This document shows positions 51,677-64,000 of a stretch of 64,000 nucleotides of DNA, one piece after another. The notes below the pieces were generated by a model that worked only from the letters and a program-made list of their open reading frames with translations, had not been told where the DNA came from and made no database searches. Every line of letters starts with the position of its first letter. The stretch's first letter is position 1. The stretch comes from Terana coerulea (lineage: Eukaryota > Basidiomycota > Agaricomycetes > Polyporales > Phanerochaetaceae): positions 310,001 through 374,000 of the forward strand of contig JAKOGH010000733.1 in the NCBI GenBank assembly GCA_024811115.1, given 5' to 3'. Both the position numbers and the translations under genes were made by a program.

Positions 51677-54230
51677 TTAGCACTTGCCGCCCGACTTGAG
51701 CTTGTACATCTTCACAGAGTCACTGTACCAAATGATTAGCATCGCGTCATGAGCGGGTAGAATCAAAGAAACTTACATCCTGAAGGCGCGCTCATCCTGA
51801 CTGCTAGGCCACGTCGATGACCAGTCATCCTGCTTGTTTGCGAAGGCCGTCATGGCTGCGTCGTTACCAGAAGCATCGAACCAGGGCTTGTCGCCAACAC
51901 CGTCAGGGAACCATCCACTGGTGCCGCCGACCGCGAGGTCGAGGATCAGGTAGAATGACTTGTCGAATGGCGCCGCATCGGTGCCGCCCTCCTGCTCCCA
52001 GATGTTGTCGATGACGACCTCGGTGTCGGAGCCGTTGTGCGCCGTCGCAGGATAATGCGCGCGGTCGAAGAACGAGTGACCGCCGCGGCCGGTAATGGGA
52101 AGGGTGAGCGTAGCCTGCAGACGGGTGTCGACGTAGGTGCGGATGAAGTCAGGCGACCACTCGAGGGCGAAGGTGTGGAAGTCGTCCGCGTAGCTGAACT
52201 GCTTCTGCTGCCACCAGCCAAAGATGTGCGTCTGGAGTGACTGGATCACGCCGTAGTTGAGTGTCGAACGGATGAAGTTGTTGCCTTGCGCGGTATACGA
52301 CGGGCCGTTGCCACGAGCCTCCATGATCTGCAAGACCATATTGTCAGTCAACAGTAATGCAAGAAATCGAACAATGACTCACATCAATCTCGCCCGACAG
52401 AGGCCAAGCACCGTACTCGTTGTTCTCAGGCAACATCCAGATGGCCGGCCAGAGCCAGTCACCAGTGGGAAGCTTGGCGCGAACCTCGACACGTCCATAC
52501 TGAATGCTGTAGTGGCCCTTTGTGCTGATCCTCGCGCTCTTGACCGGCGGGATGACCGTAGAGCCCTTGCTGGAGGTCGCCGTGCAGTTCGCAGAGGTCG
52601 AGCCGTCGGAGGAACCATCCTGGCCTGCGGTGCACCCGTCCAGGTTGAAGGTGAAGCCATCCATAACCGAGCTCTTGCCGATGTCGTCCGAGGTCAGCGT
52701 CGGCATGATGTACAGCTGGTTGTTCTTGATGAACAAGTTCTTGTCCTCAGCCGTGGTCATCTGGAACTCTCCGTTGCCGAAGCCCCCGAGCTCGACGTCC
52801 CGATTCCAGGTGTTGCTTAGGTCGAGGGAGTTAAAGTTCTCGTTCAGGACAAGGCAGACTTGCGAGTCTTTGATCTGGCGGACGCCGATCCAACCGAAGT
52901 AGATGACGATGCCGGAGCAGCCGATGCCGATGAGGGCCATGAGCAGAGTCAGCCAGTAGCTAATGCGCTCGCGTGGCTCCCTCTTCCTCATCCAGGGCTT
53001 GTCCTCTGCGGACAGCTTGGCAGTGAGACGAGATGACGGCATGGGCGCCTTACCGCGCTTGGGCTGGTAAGGGAAACGCCAGAGCCATAGGGCGAGTTCG
53101 GCATGTAGGAAAGAGATGGCGGGTACGTCGAAGTCAGGTGCTGTGGGCCACCTGCGTGGGGAAGGGATGGGTAGGAGGGAGGCGACCATAGGGACGACGT
53201 CGGGCGGGAAGCAGGAGACAGGAAAGGCGCGCGCATGGCAATGGTTGGCTGCGAGTTCGTGCGGGGAAGTGTACCTTCTATATAAGTAGAAGAAAGTTAG
53301 ACACAGTTATAGAGGCCAAGAAGAGATGAACTGACCACCCGCAAGTGCAGCAGAACTGCCGGTCATTGCGCCTGCAGCGCTGTTTCGATACACACCTCCC
53401 TGACCACTCGTGTAACTCATGCGATCGGAGTCGCCCATAAACGGTGCATATGGTCGGCCAAGCTCGTCGCGCTCTACGCCTTCAACGGGAGCGTAGCCAT
53501 ACCCGTCAGCAACATCCATGGAAGACCTGTCGCCGCGTATTTGGCTGTATCCTCCGGCATTTCCAGGCACGTTGGGATAGCAACGCCGGCCACGGTTCCT
53601 GGGGTCATAGGAACGTGGCCTTCACCTGACAGGCGGCGGAAGGACTCGAGGGAGGCGCGACGCGCCATGCTGCCTGGAATTGCCGTGCCGGGATCTGGGT
53701 TCCCTGCGTGCGAAAGGAAGGGGAAAGAAGACGGCGGGGCACGGGCACCGGCTGATGGGGTCTGAGCGGGCGTGTCGAAGGGGTTGGCGGCCGCACCAGC
53801 TGCTGCATTGCTGGTGGACGATCTCCGACGGTGGTGGTTCCGCGTCCGAGCGGCACCTGCGCCAGTGGAACCGGCAGTGTTCGCCCGCACGCGACGCGCG
53901 CCTGGCTGAGCGGCCGCTGCCTCGCGGTCAGTGTTGTCCGAGTCGCTTGCAGGGTCGACCTCAGTCGCAGACGACCACGATCCTCGGTCGGAAGCGTTCG
54001 AGTTCTTGCGCTGTCCGGCTAGGAAAAAAAGGCCGGGGAGGCGAGAGCGGGTCGTGCTCGGGGCTGTCTGTGCGAGGCGAAGCGAGGTGTGCTTCTTCCT
54101 CTGACGATGATGAAGGGGCTGCATGCGACGTCGACGAGCCAGGCGAGACAGGCCCGGCCGTTGAAACTGAACGATAGGCGTCCGCTGAGGAGTAGACCGC
54201 ACGGCCAGAGTCGCGCTTGCGGTAAGCCAT
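51677..54230 (-). CDS. GH16 family, Kre6/Skn1-like beta-glucan synthesis protein
   Basis: Type II membrane glycoside hydrolase-like protein needed for cell-wall beta-1,6-glucan in yeasts. Start MAYRKRDSGRAVYSSADAYR leads into a long Ser/Ala/Arg-rich cytosolic region (54230-53050) with SRPTSSLWSPPSYPSLP. Then come EDKPWMRKREPRERISYW and one transmembrane helix (about 52900-52980, LTLLMALIGIGCSGIVIYFGW). The lumenal GH16 domain has CLVLNENFNSLDLSNTWNRD, ISTKGHYSIQYGRVEVRAKL, WLWPAIWMLPENNEYGAWPL and the catalytic GEID-IMEARG, whose two Glu residues are kept. An intron splits the motif after Asp. HTFALEWSPDFIRTYVDTRL and FYLILDLAVGGTSGWFPDGV follow, and the protein ends KMYKLKSGGKC. One apparent single-base frame change lies in a C-run at 53065-53080, just before the membrane helix. 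Confidence 0.9.
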
Positions 54231-57200
54231 CCTGGTTTACCTGAAAAAGCGGTCAGCATTGTTCGAAATCACACCGCCGTCGGCGGGACTCGACGCAGCA
54301 ACGCACCTCGTCGTCGGGGAAGGTGAGGAGGAAGGGGGGAAAGTCAAGTTCGAAAGCGACCGCCGAGCACCTGCCTTTCAACGTGCGAATTGATAACGAA
54401 GGACGCCCAAATTCGGCAAATTGCTCTTGAATCTCCCATCACTTACGTCAGGGGCTGCTCGGGCGCATATGTCCCACATATGGAAATACGCTCATATGAT
54501 AGCGTTGCCGCCACCACGCCCGTCGTCCAGCATGCTCTCGACGACGTATTCCGTCACGTCACCGCCGCCGTTGCCGACGCTTTTCATCCACAATCGATTG
54601 ACGGTCTGGGCAGAATTCAGACCTTTCTGCAGCCAAAACAACTCCTCCTCACGTTCTGAACCCCGCCGCTCCACTTTGGACCTGGTCGTCCTAGCAATTT
54701 CCCATGTGCAAACCTCACGCTCTTGTGCTCATCTCCGTCCGACCAGGACCTGGAACACCGCTAGGTCCATCTCTGCTCCGTGAAAGCCTGCCATCTTTGG
54801 ACAGCTTGCGCGGTCGGAATCCTCCGTGTGTGCGGACTGTTCCAGCGTGGAGATAAACCTTCCATTCTGCTTGTGTGCCATGTGCCGATCCCGACGCTTT
54901 GCCCTGGCCGCCTCTGGCCAATATTGCCCGCTGCCGCCTATGCGCACGATTTCGCCCGCCCTCCTCTGCGCGCCGTTAATTAGCAGACAAAACTCTGCGG
55001 GCAAGAACTGCAGGGCCGGCGGCCGCCTACTGCGAGCTTCTCGGTGACGTCGAAACATGAGATCTAGGAACGCGACATAACCGAATCTAGAGCCTGTGTT
55101 GCCGGTGACTTGCGCGTATGACGACATTTGATCGCTGAAAAGTACGCTAAGCGAGCCGACACTGGACGTGATCGACCGCCATCAAAACATCGATCTTCTG
55201 CACAACCCGACAGCTCGCAGCAACGCCTGGAACCGCGCTAGCGCGCGTTGGCCGACAACGCCGGCGGCGGCCATGACGCAGGAGTGCGCGCCCGCTTCGT
55301 GTGCGCGCCGAAGCGTAATCAGAACAGACGGGACGTAAGGTCGGGCATCGACGTTGGCCAAGCCGTCGAGCACGGCCGCAGTGGCCTTATCGCTATGCGA
55401 CAGTGACGGCGGCTAGCACATTCCCGCCGCATTGCTGCCTTGCTAGTTTATCAAAACCCGAAAATACACGAAGACGTTTCATGCGCGATGTCCCTGAACC
55501 AGCCGGCGTACGGCAGCCTCTTTTCGAGTCCAGCGAGCCAGCGAGATGCCAACGTCCGTGCTTTTACGCGGACAGCGTACCTTGTTGTTTGTGGTCAGCG
55601 CTTCGGTCCCGAGCAGACCTGAGGGGCCAACTCCGATGGGGTGCGACTTGGGAGCGACCGGTCGACCACCGACAACTCCATGCATGGAAACGGAACCAGA
55701 CCCAAGTCTACTCCGTGCAGCGAGCTCCTGTCATCTTCGTATTTACGTCCTATGTCCCGCCCGGCGTCTTCTCCTCTTGTGCCAGAATCCACAAGGTAGG
55801 GAGCGTGAGACCAACGTGAGACCGAGCGCTGGCCTTGAACTCACGAAGCTGCGGCAGCTTGGTGGACTGGCTCTCGACCACATTGAATGTGTCTCAGAAT
55901 GTGCGACCCTATAGCGAACAGTAGGCGTCCGAAAAATAGATGATAACCAGACGAAGCAACAGGCTCTTCGCCGCCCAGAGCTGAATACGGCTCTCCGAGG
56001 CCCCTCACCGAGCCAGTTCTCCCGAGAGACGCGCCAGGTAACGTCGGCGATTATGCGTGCTCGATAACACCGTGCAGGAGCGGGTTCACAGGTCGAAGTG
56101 GATACCGCCTGAGCCCTGTCTTCTGTAACGAATAATCACCAACAGCCTCGACGTTGACGCCCTTCTGAAGCTGGGAAGTACTCACGGACGACGCTTCGCC
56201 AAGCTAATAAAACGCTCGAGCTCCCTTTGGACGTATCTCCTCGTCCACCGCGTTTAATGATAACGGTGACTTAAACGTTGTCTACACTGATCGGCACCGT
56301 TGGTTCATGGGAAGCGTCTGAGCAAGCGTAAGCCAGGATGCGGGTGCCTCTGGTTAAAGAAGCGAAATGCACTTGCCTCGCCTACGACACGCAATTTCAA
56401 TGCAGCGATATGTTTCTTCTGGTTCTAAGAACGCGAGAGAAGGATACGATATGAGCTCGAGATGAACAGCTGGCGGCATACGTGCAGCATCTGTAGATGC
56501 GATGAAACACTATTGAGCAATGTATATATGGGCCGCAAGGCAGCAAGCAACATACCGAGTATCCAGATCCATGGAAAACAAATCGCTTGCATGGATGGGA
56601 AGCGTACTCTATCTCAACAGCCCACCGGCCACCAAGCCACAAGGGATGCGCATGGGCCTAGTGCTGATAGCTAGATATACGCCATATTTCTTGGGCAGTC
56701 ACAGAGTAGAATTCTACTCGCCGATTGCTCAAGAACAATGCGTTAACCAATCCCATCATACGCGCCAGGGGCAGCGCGTGGATTTGATTATGCGACAGCT
56801 TGAGCGATTTGTGGCGTACCTGCATCACCACCGATAGTCCGGACTTGGTGACTGAAGTATGCTGCAGCACCGTCCGCCACGGACCTGGATGGCATATACG
56901 TCAGCCCGCCGATAATCGGAAATGGAGCAAATCCTCTATTTATAAGAATATTGTCTCCTTAGCTAGTGGATCAGCACGACCCTCGACGAATGGTCTGCCT
57001 TTAATTGGTAAAACACAGCACGACTTGCCACGACCCCTTGGCTTGGATTTGCCCATGATCGTCGGCATAAGGCGCCCGAAACAGAGCGGAGGCGAGTTTG
57101 TTTTTTGAGGTTTGGTATTGATCGACAGCGAACTGGAAATTGGAAAGGCAAGTTGTCGATAAAGAGAGAAATGTCGTGAACAAAAGCGATCTCTGGGATC

Positions 57201-57858
57201 TGCTCGCGTGCCATATCTTGCACGCCATCTACAGCACTTTGGCCTTGCGCGCCGCGGTCGGGATCCGTGCCATCCAGCTGCTAAGTCGGCGACAAGGCTC
57301 GGTACGTGCCTGCTTTCCTGTCGTACGACGGGCTGCTCGGCCAGGCCATTGCACGGGAGCTCTGGCTGAACTGCGCGCAGCGGAATAAATTGCCGGCGTC
57401 TTTTCTGGAAATTCGCTCCGACGTCATCCTGCATTTGTTATGTAAGAGGACACGATTGGTTGATGATGGGATCATTTTTGATTTCGTCCACGCGCATCGC
57501 GCTGCAGCCTCGGCAACGAAAATATATTTGCGAGACGGGATATAGGGTTAGGTTTACTACGCATCGTTATCTGAGTTGTGTACGCACCTTGTATGGACCG
57601 TGGGCAATCCCATCCTACAAAGTTCAACCGTGCCCACGCTTTCAGCTCGTCCTCCTCCTTTCTTTCCCTTTCTCCCTCGTGCTCTCCGTCTCCCGCCTGT
57701 CCGACGACGACGACAACCTCCCCGCACCCGGCGACGGAGTCCATCACCAGGAAGGCAGCACCCACCACCACCACCGCCTGATACAGCTGTAGCAGCGACC
57801 CGACTACCGTCTCCCGTATCACCAGTCTTCGGAAGTTCCACCGTCCCTCTAGGCCGCG
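54231..57858. promoter_or_regulatory. 3.6 kb divergent intergenic region between GH16 and GT2
   Basis: No gene could be supported. ORFs up to about 165 codons occur on both strands but overlap and lack motifs; a plus-strand frame near 57306-57545 looks somewhat protein-like and is the best remaining candidate. The last 250 bp (57630-57850) are strongly pyrimidine-rich, probably the GT2 leader. The unusual length may hold regulatory elements for both cell-wall genes or an unrecognised gene. Confidence 0.4.
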
Positions 57859-60800
57859 ATGGATTACGACCGATACGACGCCTTCCTTCACCACATTTTC
57901 AAGCAGACGCAGGGCGACGCGTGGTTCCGCCCAAACGAGGACAACCTCTCCGCTGGTGTTGCTCTCCGTGTCAACGATGGTGTCAACACCTCGAACGGAC
58001 TCCCCGAGTTCAGGGTGTTCCCGTACGAGAACCTGGCGCTCGAGCCCTTTGAGACTGCCATAGCGCGGTTGAACCCTGCGGTCGCCGTCAAGGTGCGAAG
58101 CGCGTCGGTGCACGCTGCATTCTCTGAAGTGTAAGTCCGCACTCTTTTCGCCCTAGATTCATCTCGTCCTCGGGGAGTTGTCGAGGGGATGCTGTTTCCG
58201 AGCGTTTTGCGTGTGGTCGTTTCAAGACCTTGATGGCGCGCGTTCCTCACCTCCGACCGGCTGGCTCGTCCCGGCGCTTCTGTCTTCCCACGCTCATCCG
58301 CCTTGTTTTCGTTGCCCCCGCTCTGAACGTACACTGACGAGCCATGGCTTTGCAGGGGCCCGGACGACACCTCGATCTATGTCGACGCAAATACTCGCAT
58401 TCAGATTTTGGAGACGATGATGGACTTGCCAACGGCAGATAAGGAGCAGCGCGCGGCGTTTATTGTGAGTATCTTCTGTTCTATCAGGAAAAGATGCCCG
58501 GACTGGGCAGCATCTGGAGTCCTGCCGCTGGCTCAGTTGCGAAGCTGGTGGGCGATAGCGGCCGTGGGGTACGCCCGTTATGGGAATATGCGGGGGCTAG
58601 AGGCCAGTCCCCTTGGGTACATGTTCCCGTTAGCACCGCAGCGGGCTTGCCCCGCCTGGTCAACTCATAGGCATCGCTTCATACGCAAATCCTTCACAGC
58701 ATGCCAGAAATAGTCGTGGTTGAGAACGCAGTGCTAACAGTATATTACAGCGTGACGAGCGTGTTCTTATCGTGTGGTCGGACGACATCGACAGTATCAT
58801 ACCGACATGTCGAGACTTCGAGGAGCGGCTCATCAAGCTCCTCTGGAGATCACGACCGAACGCCGCCAACCAGCCAACAAGCTCGAGCTCACATCCGGCC
58901 AGCGTGAACGGTACGCACACGTTTACCCACACATTGCACTCTCTCGCTAATTGTTGATTTGCGTAGGCTCGATGTCGGGTCACGGATCACTCACGAACCT
59001 CAACGCTCGCCTTTCCGGTTCACAGCCGTTGAACGGCTCGCGCATCAACTCGTTCCTTCCACCTGGCACTCCGCGAGGTGTGCACGGAATGAGCATGGAG
59101 GACCTTACCGACATGGAGAAGGGTGACGAGCTCATGGAAAAGGATGCTGTCAAGACGAAGTCGAAGCGGACATGGTACGGCAAGAAGAAGACCATTGTCG
59201 TGCCGGAGTTGGTCGATGGTCAGCCTGAACCGCGGCCAGCCCTGCTATATGCGCCAATCTACAACGGTTTGGCCTTCGGTCTGAGTATCTGTGAGTCCCA
59301 TATTCGTTTTCTCGCTCGTTGGCGGGCGCCTGACCGGATTTTACAGTCTTCATCGGTAACGGTGTCAACACCCTCTTAATTGAGTGGCAGTTGGACCAAA
59401 ACTTCACTCGTTTTGCACTATGCGCCATCATACCGCTGCTGTTCGCCGTGTCCCTGGTATGTGGCAGTCATTCGTTTTCTCATGGGCTTCGGCAGCTCAT
59501 TTGTCATAACTCGCACAGTTCTTCTGTTTGCAAATTGTCCAAAACATTTGCATGGCGATCGGTCCCATTGCGCAATACCACCAGAACTCGAAGTACTACT
59601 CGGCTATTCCACCTCGCCCGAACAAGCTGGTCGACAACAACCTGCCGCACGTCACCATCCAGATGCCCGTCTACAAGGAGGGTCTCGAGGCCGTCTTGTA
59701 AGTAGTTTCCGAACCGCATACACACGCCCTATATTGACGCTCTGCCGGTTGCCAGGGCACCATCTATCGAGTCCTTGAAGAAGGCCATGCAGACCTACGC
59801 TCGTCAGGGCGGTACCTCCACGATCTTCGTCAACGACGACGGTCTTCGTATTCTCTCTCGGGAAGACCGCGATGCTCGTATCGCGTTTTACGCCAACCAC
59901 GGCATCGGCTGGGTTGCTCGTCCCAAGCACGATAGCTCACCCGGCGGCTTCTTCCGCGCTGGTCGCTTCAAGAAGGCGTCGAACATGAACTACGGTCTCC
60001 AGCTGTCCCTCGCCCTCGAGAAGCACCTCGAGCAGCTGCAAGTTCAGGAGAAGCAGCGTCCCTCGCGTGAGAACAGCATCGGCGTTAACCGCAATGCGCG
60101 CGAGGACAGGCAGTACGGCATGCAGTACCAGGACCGCGACGGCGAGGAGCAGGGTATCGTCGAGCTTGACGGCACCTCCACCAACATGGGCGACGACTGG
60201 GAAGACCTCGAGGAGAAGGCACTGATGCTCGCTATCGAAGAGGTCTACGAGAGCAGCGGACGCAAGTGGAGGCCTTGGGCTGCGAACGGCCGCGCGTGCC
60301 GTGTCGGAGAGATCATCCTCATCGTTGACTCCGACACCATCGTGCCCGAGGACTGCCTCCGTGATGCTGCCCGTGAGATGGCTGAGTGCCCGACCGTCGG
60401 TGTCATTCAGCACGAGTCCGGTGAGTTTTCAGTGTGCACGCAACGCGAGCCCCTCCTGACACTTTCCCGTAGATGTCATGCAGGTTTCCCACAACTACTT
60501 CGAGAACGGTATCGCCTACTTCACCCGCCGTATCAACAAGTGCATCTCGTTCAGTAAGTCGCTCATTTGCCGCTAGCAGTTAATCTTTACTGATGGCAAA
60601 CTAGCTTGTGCGAACGGTGAGGTCGCTCCTTTCGTCGGTCACAACGCCTTCCTCCGCTGGAAAGCTGTACAAGATGCCGCCTTCATGGACACCGACGGCG
60701 TCGAGAAGATCTGGTCTGAGTCCAACGTGTCCGAAGACTTCGATATGGCCCTTCGTCTCCAGCTCAAGGGCTACATCATCCGCTGGGCCACCTACTCGCT

Positions 60801-61730
60801 GGGCGGCTTCAAGGAGGGTGTCTCGCTTACCGTCGACGATGAGCTCAACCGGTGGCAGAAGTACGCGTATGGTTGCTCGGAGCTGCTGTTCAACCCCTTC
60901 GTGCAGTGGTGGCGTAGAGGCCCGGTCACCAAGCAGATCCACAAGTTCATCTGGTCGAGCGCTCCTGTTCACTACAAGATCTCGATGATGGCGTACATGT
61001 TCTCGTACTGTAAGTACTGTCGGTTCATGGAGTGATTTGCTGATGCTAATGGCGTATCACAGACGGTATTGCTGGCTCGATCACCATCGCACTTGTCAAC
61101 TACATCCTGCTTGGTTGGGAGTTCCCCGTCGACGGTTTCTACCTCCACAGTTTCGAGATTTGGCTGGCGACAACCGTCGTCTTCTTCGGCTCGGGTAACC
61201 TCGGCTTTGGTTTGCTCGAGTACCGTCTCGGCCTGAAACCGCTGCTGTGGGGCTTGTGCGTCAACTTCTTGTGGATCCCATTCTTGTGAGTTTCTGTCGG
61301 TGCTCCCTTAACGTGCGTGCGCTGACGTAAACATTTCATCCAGCTTCTTCTTCTTCGGTGGTCTGTCGATTCCCGTCAGCCAGGCTATCTTGGCACACTT
61401 GTTCTCGTACAACATCACCTGGGGTGCCACCAAGAAGGAAGTCGAGCGGTCGAACTTCTTCAAGGAAATTCCCAAGATCCTGAAGCGGTTCTGGTTCCCT
61501 CTGCTCGCGTCCGTCATTATCCTCGCTGGTATTGCGATCGTGTCGACGCCGCTCCTGCCACCACAATGGCGCATCGACGGCTCGGCTTGGGCGGTTATCT
61601 TCCCTCTTGCGTGAGTTCTACTGCCTGTACGTTTGTGTTTCGTAAGCTGACTGTTTTTAGTCTCGTCGCCGGCTGCCACATCTTGTTCCCGATCGTCCTC
61701 AACCCGTGGTTGATGGTGTTCTCGTATTGA
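57859..61730 (+). CDS. Family 2 processive-type glycosyltransferase (fungal GT2)
   Basis: Membrane-embedded GT2 enzyme similar to the fungal type 2 glycosyltransferases reported as needed for hyphal growth in filamentous plant pathogens; product polymer unknown. About 950 residues from roughly twelve exons. Start MDYDRYDAFLHHIFKQTQGD. A cytosolic N-domain contains VLIVWSDDIDSIIPTCRDFE and KSKRTWYGKKKTIVVPEL. Two helices follow (IYNGLAFGLSIFFIGNGVNT, FALCAIIPLLFAVSL). The catalytic core has VTIQMPVYKEGLEAVL, FVNDDGL, IVDSDTIVPEDC (the DxD), SESNVSEDFDMALRLQL (catalytic Asp) and RWQKYAYGCSELLFNPF (RW motif). Several C-terminal helices run from 61070 to 61720, ending PWLMVFSY. Introns are about 50-60 bp except the first (about 225 bp) and second (about 285 bp). 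It looks complete. Confidence 0.92.
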
Positions 61731-64000
61731 GCGCGCGCTGCTGCCCATATACCCTTGCTGTGTATACCACCTAGTACGGACATCCCTCGTACATGCTCTT
61801 CTGAACAGTGTTCGGTTTCGCGTCACCACCGTCGTTTCCCCCCACGCTCCTTACCCTGCTGTAACCTTCCGGTCTCTTTCCGGTGTGCTCCCTCCACCTG
61901 TTGTCATCATACCTCTCATAGAACACAAAGACTCTCCTCTTGTAATCCTCATTTCGGCCGCTTACACGGACACTGGCATTCACGATTACCTTCTTACATG
62001 CTTCGCTTTACCTGCAGAACGTTGTCTGAAGGACTTGCTTACTCTTATTTTCCCCTTGTGTTTATCCCTCATGAATGCAGAGACTCATTCATCGGCTTGG
62101 ATACATTCTAGCGTATTATAGTAGCATGCCGCCTACATAGCAGTACACTCTCGTACATAAAATATCATCATATCGCATCTCGAATGTTCGAGCCTTGTCT
62201 GACCGTCCCTCTGGATGACTTCAGTTATGACGCACAGCTCCAACTCTTCTGGATGAGTCTAAGATATTCAGGCTGACATGGCAACACAGCTCGGACACAG
62301 CGTCCATGCGTGGAAATGCCGCGCTTGAATACCCGGGTCAAGTGGATGATCACACGGGGAAAGCAGCAGCGAACCTAGACGTCTCGGGGAGCTCGGGGGC
62401 CGCTAGTTGGTCCCCTATTCGAGCGTAGTCTTGTGCGGGGGATGGCTCTGGATAAGCCTCGGACACAAGGAGGCTTTCAAGCTCGACGGATCATTTGAAG
62501 CCTCTACTTGATCCCGGATCCGCTGTGCGAGGGTTCGACAAGGCACCGCCCAGTGCGGTCGTACGATGCGTAGAGCGTGGCACAATGTGGGCGTAGGGCT
62601 CTCACTGAGTCCGATGAATTCCGCGAGAGGGCTGGGTCGTCGTTCTGCAGGATGCGGTGGATTGTGGCTCGCTCCGCCACTCCGCGCCAGGTACTCTATA
62701 CATTTGCTGGAGCGACGGCAATAGTCATGGAAGTTGGTGGCATGACATTGTTCAGTGTCTGCGTAGAGGCTCCCACCACCGTCAGCCGGAGCGCAGCGCT
62801 AGCCCCTGCCGCCGCCCTGGTTTCCATCGGAAAACGCGTGAGATATGTGCACAGTGGGTGTGTGTGTGCGCAGTACACTCCGAAACTAGGGTTTCGCTAG
62901 GGTTTCGGGCGAGGACCCTGGACAGTCTGTGTCTAACCATCTTCCCGGCTCGGCGAAATCGTCCACGACGCATGCGGCAGATGCAGCGTTCCCCAAATGA
63001 CTGGCTGAAACGGCAATATCAGCACCGTGATGCCCTCCATATGGGAACCCAGCGCAGCGTCAGCAACTATCGGAGAGACAAGAGCCTCCGATGGCCCATG
63101 GGAGAAAGCGCACCTATGCAGCGCGGCAGCATGGCAACCGTCAGCTTTGGACGATGCGTACGGCACACAAATGAAAGCGCTGATAGACCACGGTCTCGGC
63201 CGGCTACTGCCCGCGATTTGTGAGTAAGTCTGAGTACGTTACAAAGTCCACATGAATCCCAAAGCATACCTCAGTGGTCCCCTTCAAACGATACCAGAGT
63301 TGTACGCTTTCTTGAATGAAGCGCATTGCTTGGACAGAACTGGTCTTAGAGGCGTTGGAATTGTTACGAACGCACGACCAAGTACTGCTGCACATCCCGG
63401 ATAAAAACATCCTGCGGTGGGTGTAGGGTTAGCGGCACAACGCTCTTTACAGTACTCACGCTGCAGTGTTTCAAGTAGATGATCCGGTGCCGGGGAGGCT
63501 GCTGTCTTCCGCGAAATGCGCTGATACTGCGAACATATGCCTTTATTCACAGCCCAATCGTGACGAGGTGAGAATTACCAAGGAACTCACGGTCAAGTGC
63601 TGCGAAAGCACTGAGAGGCGACCAGGGTAGTTGTCTACCACGAGCCTAACAGTTGGGTAGTCGAGCACGCGGAGTAGGGCGGCATACAGGGTACAAAAGT
63701 TGGTATATAGGGGCCGCCCGTGGTAACTGTGTGTCCCCTCCACGCCATATTTTCTCGGGCGATCTTCGTCCAGCGTGAAGACAGTCATCGCGCGCACCGT
63801 CAGGGCAGTGTGCACCGGCTAGAATGGCCTATTGATGAGCAGTAAGTTACTCTACCCACAAACACTGTCATCCAAAGCGACTCACTGTTGGTGAAGTGAA
63901 GGGTCTGCCGACGATCCGAACAGGCCGTGCAATACTTGTGCGCGACCATCATGTTCGCCGAGCCCAGTGTTGTCGATGAGGGGCCGCACAGCCTGAGCTT
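61731..64000. other. 3' flank of GT2 and unannotated right edge
   Basis: The first 400 bp are the GT2 3' UTR region. Beyond that, minus-strand frames at 63284-63550 and 63543-63815, and a spliceable-looking frame at 63880-64000, may be parts of a gene entering from the right edge. No motif was recognised and frames do not join convincingly. Nothing else is supported. Confidence 0.35.

Noticed and set aside
57540..57556. Telomere-like TAGGGTTAGG; similar TAGGGTTTCG near 62887
   Set aside because: One or two units only; too short to be an interstitial telomeric array.
57472..58113. Minus-strand open frame of 213 codons over the GT2 start
   Set aside because: Antisense shadow of the pyrimidine-rich leader and first exon of GT2.
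59937..60413. Minus-strand open frame inside GT2
   Set aside because: Antisense of the conserved GT2 catalytic exon.
63284..64000. Possible gene fragments entering from the right edge on the minus strand
   Set aside because: Frames are protein-like in places, but I could not join them with good splice sites or recognise a family.

Overview
The window looks like nuclear DNA of a filamentous basidiomycete, most likely an Agaricomycete. Genes are split by many short GT-AG introns, mostly about 45-75 bp. Coding density is moderate on both strands. Families typical of mushroom-forming fungi are present: DUF6533 membrane proteins, ArAE/DUF2421 transporters, a GH95 fucosidase, a Kre6/Skn1-type GH16 and a fungal GT2 enzyme. 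No prokaryotic operons, CRISPR arrays or intact transposons were seen. All gene models were made by eye from reading frames, splice signals and remembered family motifs; no search was run.

Layout. 0-3.5 kb: 5' part of an ABCC (Yor1-type) transporter on the minus strand, running off the left edge, divergent from triosephosphate isomerase (4.3-5.35 kb, plus). 5.6-7.5 kb: first DUF6533 gene (minus). 8.5-12.6 kb: ArAE/DUF2421 membrane protein whose frame is broken at several single-base positions. 13.4-14.9 kb: unrecognised Ser/Pro-rich protein. 15.3-17.1 kb: C2H2-like zinc-finger protein (minus). 19.5-21.5 and 23.3-25.1 kb: two more DUF6533 genes in tandem on the plus strand, one carrying a roughly 200 bp insertion with a 7 bp target duplication. 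25.3-26.0 kb: small unknown gene. 27.1-29.3 kb: VHS-GAT (GGA-like) sorting adaptor. 29.7-30.8 kb: V-ATPase subunit E. 31.0 kb: tRNA-Gly(GCC) with a 12-nt intron. 31.4-34.9 kb: secreted GH95 alpha-L-fucosidase. 36.1-37.0 kb: MARVEL-like four-helix protein. 37.3-48.5 kb: accessory stretch with three minus-strand C2H2 genes, a small secreted cysteine-rich peptide (42.2 kb), degenerate repeats and large empty gaps. 48.9-50.2 kb: unrecognised multi-exon gene. 51.7-54.2 kb: Kre6/Skn1-type GH16 (minus). 57.9-61.7 kb: fungal GT2 glycosyltransferase (plus). 61.7-64 kb: nothing convincing.

Functional themes. Housekeeping genes (TPI, V-ATPase E, GGA) sit beside lineage-specific genes (DUF6533 and C2H2 families, unknowns). 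The GH16 and GT2 genes both act in or on the wall and diverge from a 3.6 kb intergenic region. The least explained parts are the small Cys-rich secreted peptide, the C2H2 cluster, the insertion-bearing DUF6533 paralogue, the multiply frameshifted ArAE gene and the unrecognised gene at 49-50 kb.
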